Part shown: positions 1 to 6,343 of the stretch, piece after piece
Layout: the number at the start of each line of letters is the position of its first letter
How positions within the stretch are numbered: the stretch's first letter is position 1
Origin: Balneolales bacterium
Lineage (GTDB): Bacteria; Bacteroidota; Rhodothermia; Balneolales; Natronogracilivirgulaceae
Assembly: GCA_007133995.1 (NCBI GenBank)
Contig: SLLP01000206.1
Span: forward strand, 1 to 11,398
DNA: 11,398 bases
Direction of reading: 5' to 3'
Position numbers and translations under genes: made by a program
The notes under the pieces: model-generated
The model's input: only the letters and a program-made list of their open reading frames with translations
What the model was told of the DNA's origin: nothing
Database searches by the model: none

Positions 1-1918
1 TGTGACCTGGGAGCCCTGGCATGCCGTCGGCGTAAAAATCCTGTGGTCCTGGGAGCATCAGCAGGCATTCTGGACCAAACCAGCATTTACTTCACTTCAT
101 TTTCTACAGGATAATGAGGTAACCCGTGCGCTCACGGGAATGGATGCACCGAATCAGGTTTTATTTGGTCCCGAAAAACCGGTGCTTGATGAAATCTCAT
201 ATGAACTGCTGATGGATGAATTCCTCGGTTTCACAGAGCCGGTAAAACCGATGGTAACAGGATTATCGGGGACAGGCATGGCTTTGTCGCGTCAAAGCCC
301 TTATCCAATCAGTATGCTATTTACAACCGGAGAATCACATCTGAACGTGCCGGACCAGGGCTACGAATTGGTAATAGAAAGCGCCCGCGGAAGAAGTGCT
401 GGTATGACCTTACCCGGGTTCCCCGCGATGATTTCAGGTCAGAACGAAACCATGGCATGGGCCTTGAAACCATTACAAATGGATGATGGCAACTTTTTTA
501 CTGATTCGCTGTTTACCGAACCTCGGCCACATCCCGTTGACTGGGACACCGATCCGGAGGTCTTATCACTGCTGAGTGAAGATGTTTCCATTAACCGGCA
601 CATCCTCTCACTTAAGAACGGAGGTGAGAAACAGATTATCACGAGAAAAGCTAATGGCCGTCCCGTGGTCGCCATCACAGAAGAGAGAAACCGATATCTG
701 GCTTTTGAGTGGGCATATCATTCACATGTAATTGATATCACTTCTTTTATGGACCTGATGCATGTCAGTGACCCCAGGCAATTACGTAGCTTGACCGCCT
801 CCATCTCCTCTCCTGCTGTTCAAATTCTATTTACCAGTTCGGACGGTCGGGCAGGACGTTTTCATGCAGGAAATGTTTTTACAGACCGGTATCCGCTGAG
901 TCTGCGAAAGAATGAAGCGGAATCTGCAACTGCATCGGCAAGCGCATTTTTCAGTGATTTGATTCGATCTGATGGTCAACCTGTTTTCCCCCTTACCGAA
1001 ACAGCATCAACCAGAGAGCTGGTCAGCCACAGATGTCTGTTTTCTCCACCTTTTGATCGTTCTGAAAGATTGCAGGAACTGTTGTTACAAACGCCACATG
1101 ATCGTATCTCCAATGACATAATGACCAGATGGCAAAGGGATACCTACTCCCATTTTGCAGCAAGGCTTACACCACTCATTCTGTCTCATCTTAAGCATTA
1201 TAGTGACGATTCCAGAATCGAAGTTATTCTCCCTTATCTGCAAAACTGGAATCACGAGTTTGGACAAAATGAAACAGCTGCTACATTATTCCAGCTTTTC
1301 ATAATTCATGCTGGTAGAAAACTGTATCACGGCTATCTTGATGAAAGGAAAATTGAGATGATATACAAATCTCCGCACATTCCGTCTTCGGTTGTTGCTG
1401 CAGTCTTATCAGATCCTGATAAATGGCCAGCCAGTCACCCTTACTCATACAGCGAGTGGGTTCTGACAAGCATGTCAGAAGCTATACAGTATCTCTCAGG
1501 CAAATATGGGAATGAACCACATACCTGGCAGTGGCAGCGGGTTGTTGACGGCTCATTTCAAGATGTTCTTTTTGATAAGACTCAGCACTCAAGCAAATCA
1601 GCACGACTTGCGGAACGCAACCTGTTCAAACCTGGCAGGGCTGTTGTCTCGGGATCTCCACATTCAATCCAGGCCGTTTATCTGAGCCAAAATCACGGAA
1701 CCAGACTGGCAGGTATAACAACGAATAAGCGCATCATGACGCTTCAACCTGAAAACATGTTTGTTTCGGTATTGAGTACGGGACAATCCGGGCATGTTTT
1801 CTCCGATCACTACAGCGATCAGTTCCTGCTTTGGAAGGAAGGCACCCTAAGGCCTCCCACATTCCCATTATCTTCTCAGTCAAAGGTGTTTAAACATATT
1901 CAAGAACTAGAACCTTGA
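1..1918 (+). CDS. Penicillin acylase family protein (5' end outside window)
   Basis: This is an N-terminal nucleophile hydrolase of the penicillin/cephalosporin/acyl-homoserine-lactone acylase family. Such enzymes are normally exported and self-cleave into alpha and beta chains to hydrolyse amide bonds. About 638 residues are visible, counted from base 2; the frame is open to the window edge and its first codon, GTG, has no ribosome binding site, so the true start lies upstream. Family signatures appear in the right order: GLSGTG near residues 87-92 where the beta-chain Ser nucleophile is expected, GESHL at 110-114, GRSAGMTLPGFPAMISG with NETMAWAL at 130-155 (family pattern NVAGVTLPGVPGVVIGHNERIAWG), GRAGRFHAGN at 282-291, RLQELL at 356-361, and the C-terminal GQSGH...HYSDQFLLW from 594. 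The nucleophile Ser (about residue 89) seems kept, but the usual SN-x-W start of the beta chain is not, and SHR (342-344) stands where an NNR/NQR-like motif carrying the oxyanion Asn is expected. Family membership is confident; activity and substrate are unknown. Confidence 0.85.
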   Translation, partial: VTWEPWHAVGVKILWSWEHQQAFWTKPAFTSLHFLQDNEVTRALTGMDAPNQVLFGPEKPVLDEISYELLMDEFLGFTEPVKPMVTGLSGTGMALSRQSPYPISMLFTTGESHLNVPDQGYELVIESARGRSAGMTLPGFPAMISGQNETMAWALKPLQMDDGNFFTDSLFTEPRPHPVDWDTDPEVLSLLSEDVSINRHILSLKNGGEKQIITRKANGRPVVAITEERNRYLAFEWAYHSHVIDITSFMDLMHVSDPRQLRSLTASISSPAVQILFTSSDGRAGRFHAGNVFTDRYPLSLRKNEAESATASASAFFSDLIRSDGQPVFPLTETASTRELVSHRCLFSPPFDRSERLQELLLQTPHDRISNDIMTRWQRDTYSHFAARLTPLILSHLKHYSDDSRIEVILPYLQNWNHEFGQNETAATLFQLFIIHAGRKLYHGYLDERKIEMIYKSPHIPSSVVAAVLSDPDKWPASHPYSYSEWVLTSMSEAIQYLSGKYGNEPHTWQWQRVVDGSFQDVLFDKTQHSSKSARLAERNLFKPGRAVVSGSPHSIQAVYLSQNHGTRLAGITTNKRIMTLQPENMFVSVLSTGQSGHVFSDHYSDQFLLWKEGTLRPPTFPLSSQSKVFKHIQELEP

Positions 1919-1968
1919 GTAACGGATACAATACTGAAATTTTCACGTCTCATTGGCCATAAGAATCC

Positions 1969-1974
1969 GGGGTG
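1969..1974 (+). promoter_or_regulatory. Ribosome binding site deciding the cdd start
   Basis: GGGGTG lies just before the ATG at 1977. It is purine-rich and complementary to the 16S rRNA tail, though the spacing is tight (2 bases from GGGGTG, 4 from GGGG). It favours ATG 1977 over the in-frame TTG at 1953, which has no such signal. Confidence 0.5.
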
Positions 1975-1976
1975 AT

Positions 1977-2780
1977 ATGCATAATATAAATTGGAGTAAA
2001 TTATTGTTCCGAAGTTATGTTCCATACTCCGGAATCAAACAGGCTTGCATTATAATTGGCAAAACAGGTACGTATTACCCGGGCGTACGAGTCGAAAATA
2101 TATCTTTTCCTCTTACAATAGAAGCCGTTCAGGCAGCTGTCTTCGCATGTCTTAGCGAAGGAGATTCACCAGACGCACTTTTACTACCTGAAACCGGAAC
2201 TCCCCCCGCAACACCAGAATCAGTTAATAAGAACAGTGCTGCAGAATTGAGTGATCAACAGAAGTTTGTTGCTTGTGGAACTGCTCCTGTCTCGTTCTGG
2301 TGTGAACAGTTTGGCATGTCATGCGAAACCCTGGCATCGAATCATAGCTTCGAGAGGAACCGTTTTTTTCGGACTGACGAAACTCGAAACAGTGTGTATC
2401 GACTCGATGAACTGACATGCCGATGCATCATCCCGCATTCCTCATTCCCTGTCGCAGCACTTCTTATCACTGATGCCGGCATCTTTTCCGGTGTCAACAT
2501 TGAGGTTTCTGACTGGCAGAAGGGACTTTGCGCCGAGCGGACAGCGATAGCGAAAGCACTTGCATCTGGTGCCCGAGAATTCCACGATATTCATGTTTAT
2601 GCACCAAAAAGTGATTATGTGAGTCCTTGTGGTGCCTGCAGGCAGGTTCTTCTTGAACACATGAGCAATGGGACCATGCTGCTTCATCACAATGAATTTG
2701 AACTTTCAAGGCTCAAGGTTTCTGAGTTATTGCCCTACCAACTCAAAGCTCAACATCTTTCGCGTATTAACTCAAAATAA
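1977..2780 (+). CDS. cdd: Cytidine deaminase, two-domain, active site in C-terminal domain
   Basis: Hydrolytic deaminase converting cytidine/deoxycytidine to uridine/deoxyuridine in pyrimidine salvage, expected in the cytoplasm. The 267-residue product contains two cytidine-deaminase folds. The C-terminal fold has the complete zinc site: ribose-binding N174 and E176 in VNIE, the Cys-Ala-Glu triad C185-A186-E187, and PCGAC at 217-221 giving ligands C218 and C221. The N-terminal fold begins with SYVPYS (13-18) and keeps GVRVEN around 36-41, but Cys-Ala-Glu is replaced by E49-A50-V51 and the PCGAC segment by GTAPV (101-105), so it cannot bind zinc. The total length matches the E. coli-type dimeric enzyme (about 294 residues), but there the first core domain is catalytic and the second is vestigial. 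ATG 1977 is chosen for its ribosome binding site; TTG 1953 would add eight residues. It starts 58 bases after the acylase gene and ends 10 bases before the next gene, so co-transcription is likely. Confidence 0.9.
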   Translation: MHNINWSKLLFRSYVPYSGIKQACIIIGKTGTYYPGVRVENISFPLTIEAVQAAVFACLSEGDSPDALLLPETGTPPATPESVNKNSAAELSDQQKFVACGTAPVSFWCEQFGMSCETLASNHSFERNRFFRTDETRNSVYRLDELTCRCIIPHSSFPVAALLITDAGIFSGVNIEVSDWQKGLCAERTAIAKALASGAREFHDIHVYAPKSDYVSPCGACRQVLLEHMSNGTMLLHHNEFELSRLKVSELLPYQLKAQHLSRINSK

Positions 2781-2790
2781 AAGTACCACG

Positions 2791-3441
2791 ATGAAATACA
2801 TTGCAATTATCGACTATGAACGCCTCGATCATTCGCTTTTCATGAAATCTTTTTCTGAAGCCATGGCACAACAGGTGGGATGTTCCGGCATAATATTACA
2901 TGGAGACAGTGCCTACACTGAACGTCTTATTCAGACCGGAACTATGAGAGAAGAAGCCACAATCAGAAGTACCCGGGATTTAAACCACAGAATTGTAGCA
3001 TTGCTTGCAGACAAGGGTGTTGCCGGCATTGGTTTAAATGGATATCAAAAAAATATTATAAAAAAAACGGGTGATTCGCTGCTTGTTGATGTCAGATGGA
3101 TAGAAGAGCGTCCGGCAGGCACCCATCTCGTGCTTTCAAATCTGGTATGGGATGCAGACGTTCAGAAAATCGTTTCAATGCAGCTGCATGCCCTTGCTGA
3201 AGCCCTCTGCGAACAGTTAAATCGGGATGCAGTAATCATTTTTTCTGCTGATGACGACAATAATTTCAAATTTCTTAAAAAAAATACGCAGGATGCAATC
3301 AGCACCGGACAGGGTCCGGACTTGACAAGTAAAATTCCAAAAGACCTTAATCCACCTCCCAAAAACGGCTTTTTGAGCTCATTAAGAGCATTTGGAAACC
3401 TTCCTGATACCGAAGGCTTGCAACCAATAGGGTCCATATGA
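2791..3441 (+). CDS. Acetylglutamate-kinase-like (amino acid kinase fold) protein, probably degenerate
   Basis: The 216-residue product resembles the N-terminal two thirds of N-acetylglutamate kinases. Visible parallels are IILHGDS at 34-40 (family HGGG loop), IRST at 58-61 with L64/N65 and IVALLADKG at 68-76 (family GLRVTD...l.l..G), GIGLNGYQKNII at 79-90 (family GLSG-x-DGGLI), and a late segment with D121/D123, ALAEALCEQL and DAVIIFSADDD (134-156) resembling the N-x-D-x-x-A...D-x-l-i-l-l-T-D region. The Lys of the opening (V/I)-K-Y-G-G strand is replaced (IIDYE, 6-10), the HGGG glycines are partly lost, and no GGM-x-PK motif appears near the C-terminus, so kinase activity is doubtful. Length is short against 250-300 for real NAGKs. 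The start is the ATG 10 bases after the cdd stop; an upstream in-frame ATG at 2668 lies inside cdd and is rejected. The gene carries three adenine runs of 7, 8 and 8 bases. The function is unknown; the fold assignment is by eye. Confidence 0.6.
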   Translation: MKYIAIIDYERLDHSLFMKSFSEAMAQQVGCSGIILHGDSAYTERLIQTGTMREEATIRSTRDLNHRIVALLADKGVAGIGLNGYQKNIIKKTGDSLLVDVRWIEERPAGTHLVLSNLVWDADVQKIVSMQLHALAEALCEQLNRDAVIIFSADDDNNFKFLKKNTQDAISTGQGPDLTSKIPKDLNPPPKNGFLSSLRAFGNLPDTEGLQPIGSI

Positions 3442-3612
3442 TCACTGAATTACCGCAACCTCTGGCTTTTATAAAAATAAAACTGCTTTTAAAACGACAG
3501 ATTGGCGATTTTTACTTGACATCTTGGATAGCTTATATTTAGCTTCCATCAAACGGAGGCGAGACGTCTTCTTGTAATATGTAATTTAATTGAAAATTAA
3601 CGGAGTCAATTC
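3442..3612 (+). promoter_or_regulatory. Intergenic region with candidate promoter and AT-rich leader of the histone-like gene
   Basis: This 171-bp stretch has no convincing gene. It holds TTGACA at 3516-3521 and TATATTTA at 3534-3541. The latter resembles both a sigma70 -10 box and the Bacteroidota TAnnTTTG box (7 of 8), but the spacer between the two is only about 12 bases, shorter than normal, so they may not work as a pair. If the TATATT box is used, the leader would be about 65 nt, ending in an AT-rich stretch and CGGAG. AACGGAG occurs twice (starting at 3552 and 3599). No terminator hairpin for the upstream gene is visible here. Confidence 0.35.
3601..3605 (+). promoter_or_regulatory. 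Ribosome binding site of the histone-like gene
   Basis: CGGAG lies 7 bases before the ATG at 3613 and supports that start. Confidence 0.55.
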
Positions 3613-3786
3613 ATGAACAGATTCAACGAAATAAAATCTTTGGTTGATGATTTAGAGGTGGATATGGAGAAGTTCTACAGTAAGGGCAACAAAACTGCTG
3701 GAACTCGCGCAAGAAAATTACTCCAGGATCTTAAAAAATTGTCACAGGAAATCCGTGTGAATATCCAAAGCAATAAAAAGGAGTAA
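3613..3786 (+). CDS. Histone H1-like (Hc1-type) DNA-binding protein
   Basis: A 57-residue, Lys/Arg-rich, fully helical-looking protein beginning MNRFNEIKSLVDDLEVDMEK. The core has an acidic first helix, then FYSKGNKTAGTRARKLLQDL (21-40), and ends KKLSQEIRVNIQSNKKE. The K-GNK-AG-R-RK pattern is the hallmark of the short Hc1-family proteins found in Bacteroidota and relatives, similar to the N-terminal domain of chlamydial histone H1 homologue Hc1 and lacking the long Lys/Ala tail. By family it is expected to bind or compact nucleoid DNA; that role is not shown by the sequence itself. It is too short for many gene callers. The start follows a CGGAG ribosome binding site, the gene appears monocistronic with its own promoter region, and it is followed 32 bases later by a strong intrinsic terminator, which suits a well-expressed small protein. 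Confidence 0.85.
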   Translation: MNRFNEIKSLVDDLEVDMEKFYSKGNKTAGTRARKLLQDLKKLSQEIRVNIQSNKKE

Positions 3787-3818
3787 AAGAACCAACCAGT
3801 TCTTTAGCAATGACTTTT

Positions 3819-3855
3819 AAAAAGCCAATTCGATTGAACGAATTGGCTTTTTTTT
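3819..3855 (+). terminator. Strong intrinsic terminator, probably bidirectional
   Basis: A perfect 14-bp stem, AAAAAGCCAATTCG (3819-3832) pairing with CGAATTGGCTTTTT (3839-3852), encloses a 6-base loop, ATTGAA, and runs into a T tract ending at 3855. It closes the histone-like gene. Read on the - strand the stem also ends in TTTTT, so it can serve the convergent M42 gene, whose stop is at 3884. Confidence 0.9.
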
Positions 3856-3883
3856 GGTGTGGGTATTGGGCAACAAGCTGTAA

Positions 3884-4960
3884 TCAATCAAAAAGAGAAA
3901 AAGATTGATTCTTTTCCATCGCCAGCACTGTTTCAGCCATAAAGTCCGTGAGCTGTTCTACATCCGACAATGAGGCCAACTCTACCGGGCTATGCATATA
4001 ACGCAGGGGTAGTGAGATCAATCCGCTGGGTATCCCCTTTTTCTGATAAAAAATACTGTCTGTATCGGTACCGGTTCGGGAGCCCGAAGCTTCACGCTGG
4101 AGTTGCATGCCCATCTTGGTGGCTATTTTTTCAAAGTGTGAGAGAACAACGGGATGATTTGCTCCCCCGTGATTTATTACCGGTCCCTTACCCAATTTAA
4201 CCAGTCCGTGCTGCTTGTGATTTATTGAAGGGGTGTCAGTGGCGTGCGTGACATCCGTGACAAATGCTACATCAGGATTATATCGATAGGCCATCATCCG
4301 CGCTCCAAATCCTCCAACTTCCTCTTGAACTGCATTCAGTGCAATGACATTTACATTCAGCTCATTCTTTCTCATTCGCAATATTTCAATCACTCTGGCA
4401 ATGACGAATCCGCCTAGTCGATTATCCAGCGCCCGCCCCGTGATAAGCTCATCCGACAAGTATTCAAACTGCTCTGCAATAGTTACAGGATCCCCCACAC
4501 GAATCATTCCAAGCGCCTCATCTCTGTTCGAAGCGCCGATGTCTATAAAAAGATCACTCCACTTGGGCAGCTTGTTGTTTTCGCGATCCTGAAGATGAAT
4601 AGCTGTATTGCCAATGACGCCACTTACAATGCCGTCCCGGCTGTGGATAAACACTTTTCTGGCTCTGGCAATACCCGGATCACTTCCGCCCACACGATTA
4701 ATGTAAACAAACCCCGATTCATCGATATACTGGACAATCATGCCTATCTCATCGCAATGCGCCTCAAGCATAACCGTGATCGCTTTCGGATCCACCTCAA
4801 TCCGCGCAGCCGCAGATCCATATGTATCTGTTTCGACGGCGTCGGCAATCGGTTTTAGATAGTCCAGCCAGACCTGCTGACCGGCTTTTTCAAAACCAGT
4901 CGGACTCGGTGTGACCAAAAGGTTTTCCAAAAACTCTTCCGTTCTTTTATCAAATGTCAT
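3884..4960 (-). CDS. M42 family metallo-aminopeptidase (PepA/FrvX/TET-like)
   Basis: A 358-residue cytoplasmic di-metal aminopeptidase of family M42, which usually trims peptides as a large tetrahedral dodecamer. All hallmark residues are present: AHCDEIG with metal ligand H68 (67-73), ALDNRLGG with bridging D179 (177-184), QEEVGGFGA with catalytic E213 and ligand E214 (212-220), TDVTHATD with D236 (235-242), TGTDTD (296-301), and YMHSPVE with the last ligand H323 (321-327). Length and motif spacing are those of an intact family member. The ATG at 4960 is chosen because AGAGGA sits 6 bases upstream; an earlier in-frame ATG at 5017 (19 extra residues) lies in the intergenic regulatory region and lacks such a signal. 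It is divergent from the HD gene and convergent with the histone-like gene, sharing the terminator at 3819-3855. Specificity (Glu/Leu/Lys-type) cannot be read from the sequence. Confidence 0.95.
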   Translation of the reverse strand: MTFDKRTEEFLENLLVTPSPTGFEKAGQQVWLDYLKPIADAVETDTYGSAAARIEVDPKAITVMLEAHCDEIGMIVQYIDESGFVYINRVGGSDPGIARARKVFIHSRDGIVSGVIGNTAIHLQDRENNKLPKWSDLFIDIGASNRDEALGMIRVGDPVTIAEQFEYLSDELITGRALDNRLGGFVIARVIEILRMRKNELNVNVIALNAVQEEVGGFGARMMAYRYNPDVAFVTDVTHATDTPSINHKQHGLVKLGKGPVINHGGANHPVVLSHFEKIATKMGMQLQREASGSRTGTDTDSIFYQKKGIPSGLISLPLRYMHSPVELASLSDVEQLTDFMAETVLAMEKNQSFSLFD

Positions 4961-4966
4961 AACAAT

Positions 4967-4972
4967 TCCTCT
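4967..4972 (-). promoter_or_regulatory. Ribosome binding site deciding the M42 start
   Basis: On the - strand AGAGGA is followed by 6 bases and the ATG at 4960. It is the best Shine-Dalgarno match near any in-frame start of this gene. Confidence 0.7.
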
Positions 4973-5031
4973 ATTCATTATTCTGGGTGTCAAATAATAG
5001 TTATTTTCCCGGACCATTTCAGTACTTTATA

Positions 5032-5061
5032 ACTAAAGGTGCGGATCATCCGACTAAAGGT
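5032..5061 (+). repeat. Two 9-bp direct repeats flanking an 11-bp palindrome
   Basis: ACTAAAGGT occurs at 5032-5040 and again at 5053-5061. The starts are exactly 21 bp apart, about two turns of B-DNA. The 12 bases between contain CGGATCATCCG, arms of 5 bp around one central base. Confidence 0.8.
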
Positions 5062-5080
5062 ATCAGAACAATAGATAGTA

Positions 5081-6343
5081 ATGGATAAATCAACGCAATA
5101 CAAAATTTTCACAGATCCTGTACACGGGTTTATTCATGTACCCAAAGGGCTTGTCCTGCGCCTGCTGGACCATCCTTATGTACAGCGATTGCGTCGCATT
5201 CGTCAGCTGGGTCTCGCCAATACGGTATTTCCCGGCGCTGAGCATTCCAGGTTCTCTCATGCACTTGGCGCTTTAGGCCTCATGCAGCGAGTGCTGAACC
5301 ATCTCCGGGAAAAAGATACCACGATCACCCATAAAGAATTCGAAAGCACTCTGGTCGCAATTCTGCTTCATGATATCGGACACGGGCCCTTTTCGCATAC
5401 GCTCGAAAAGTGTATCATCCGACACACCAACCACGAGCAGCTCACCTTGCTGCTTATGGAAGAGTTAAACCGACAGTTTGAAGGACGTCTGGATACGGCC
5501 ATCGAAATTTTCACGGATCGCTATCCCAAGAAATTTTTGCATCAACTTATTTCTTCACAGCTGGATATAGACAGGCTCGATTATATTCGGCGCGACAGCA
5601 TGTTCACTGGAGTTCAGGAAGGTGCTGTCGGCATCGATCGTATCATCCGGACCATGCGGGTACACCAGGGTAACATCGTCATCGATAAAAAAGGCATTTA
5701 TGCCATAGAAAATTATATCGTCGCCCGAAGACTGATGTATATGCAGGTATACCTTCACAAAACAGTACTGGCCGGAGACAAACTGTTGCTTGCCATTTTA
5801 AAACATGTACGAGATCTCTTGCATCAAAATGCAGAGCTTCCATTTAATTCACCGGCACTTGAGTACTTTTTTTGCAATGGGAACACTTCTTCAAAGAAAT
5901 TAAGTAATAAAATACTGAATTCTTTTGTGGACCTTGACGACAATGACATCCTGATGAATCTGAAATATTGGCAGAGTTTTGATTATCCTGTTTTGCGTGA
6001 TTTGTGCAGGCGTTTTTTGAGTCGTGATTTTTTTCGTACGACCTTCATGGACAAGAAGCCTACGGATAAACAGATTGCCAAATGGAGGAAACAGACTGCA
6101 ATTTCACTTGAAACCATGGGCCTCCCTTCTGATCGGAAAACGGTTGATTGTTATCTTTTTCATGATTATAGTCAGAGTGAAGCCTATACTTACCAAAGTG
6201 ACGGCATCTGGATTTTGCAAAACGACGATGTGGCGGTAGAGTTTTCCAAGGCATCCGACAGCCGGCACATTATGGCACTAACCCGACCAGTGATCAAACA
6301 CTATGTAGTACATTTGAAGAATCTGACTCTGAATGCCGCATAA
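5081..6343 (+). CDS. HD-domain phosphohydrolase (dNTPase / SAMHD1-like, COG1078 type)
   Basis: A 420-residue member of the HD superfamily resembling bacterial SAMHD1-like dNTP triphosphohydrolases, which split dNTPs into deoxynucleosides and triphosphate, often as allosteric tetramers. The motifs are complete and in order: FTDPVHGFI (10-18), RLRRIRQLG (36-44), EHSRFSHALG (54-63) with metal ligand H60, HDIGHGPFSH (97-106) with the H97-D98 doublet, and SSQLDIDRLDYIRRDS (158-173) supplying the last Asp. The C-terminal 200 residues have no motif I can name. The ATG at 5081 follows a poor ribosome binding site (AGATAGTA). Its stop overlaps the start of the downstream FecR-type gene by 11 bases, suggesting a two-gene operon controlled from the divergent region at 4961-5080. 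Substrate is inferred from the family; other nucleotides are possible. Confidence 0.9.
   Translation: MDKSTQYKIFTDPVHGFIHVPKGLVLRLLDHPYVQRLRRIRQLGLANTVFPGAEHSRFSHALGALGLMQRVLNHLREKDTTITHKEFESTLVAILLHDIGHGPFSHTLEKCIIRHTNHEQLTLLLMEELNRQFEGRLDTAIEIFTDRYPKKFLHQLISSQLDIDRLDYIRRDSMFTGVQEGAVGIDRIIRTMRVHQGNIVIDKKGIYAIENYIVARRLMYMQVYLHKTVLAGDKLLLAILKHVRDLLHQNAELPFNSPALEYFFCNGNTSSKKLSNKILNSFVDLDDNDILMNLKYWQSFDYPVLRDLCRRFLSRDFFRTTFMDKKPTDKQIAKWRKQTAISLETMGLPSDRKTVDCYLFHDYSQSEAYTYQSDGIWILQNDDVAVEFSKASDSRHIMALTRPVIKHYVVHLKNLTLNAA

Larger units (their letters stand above)
4961..5080. promoter_or_regulatory. Divergent promoter region between M42 peptidase and HD phosphohydrolase genes
   Basis: These 120 bases separate two genes that start in opposite directions, so both promoters should lie here. 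For the HD gene, TATAAC (5028-5033) is a possible -10 box without a convincing -35. Right after it come ACTAAAGGT (5032-5040), the palindrome CGGATCATCCG (5042-5052) and ACTAAAGGT again (5053-5061). That placement, around or just after a transcription start and before the ATG at 5081, is typical of a repressor operator, but no regulator is known to me for it. Confidence 0.45.

Noticed and set aside
307..314. M1 peptidase GMEHQ in place of GAMEN (protein residues 309-313) as a novelty
   Set aside because: The GMEHQ form is a common variant among bacterial M1 peptidases. The coordinates given here are protein residues of the gene at 7465-9156.
2668..2790. Upstream extension of the kinase-like gene to an ATG inside cdd
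   Set aside because: It would overlap 113 bases of the conserved deaminase end in another frame, and the family-like sequence starts only at the ATG at 2791.
3162..3437. A 91-codon open frame on the - strand
   Set aside because: It is antisense to the kinase-like gene with low-complexity composition; the + strand reading has family motifs.
3277..3441. Possible frameshift hiding a normal NAGK C-terminus after the A8 run
   Set aside because: Reading the other two frames after the run gives stops within about 20 codons and no NAGK-like motif.
3579..3584. Minimal ATG-TAA start-stop element in the histone leader
   Set aside because: The nearest GGAGG is about 20 bases upstream, too far, and such six-base matches are common in AT-rich leaders.
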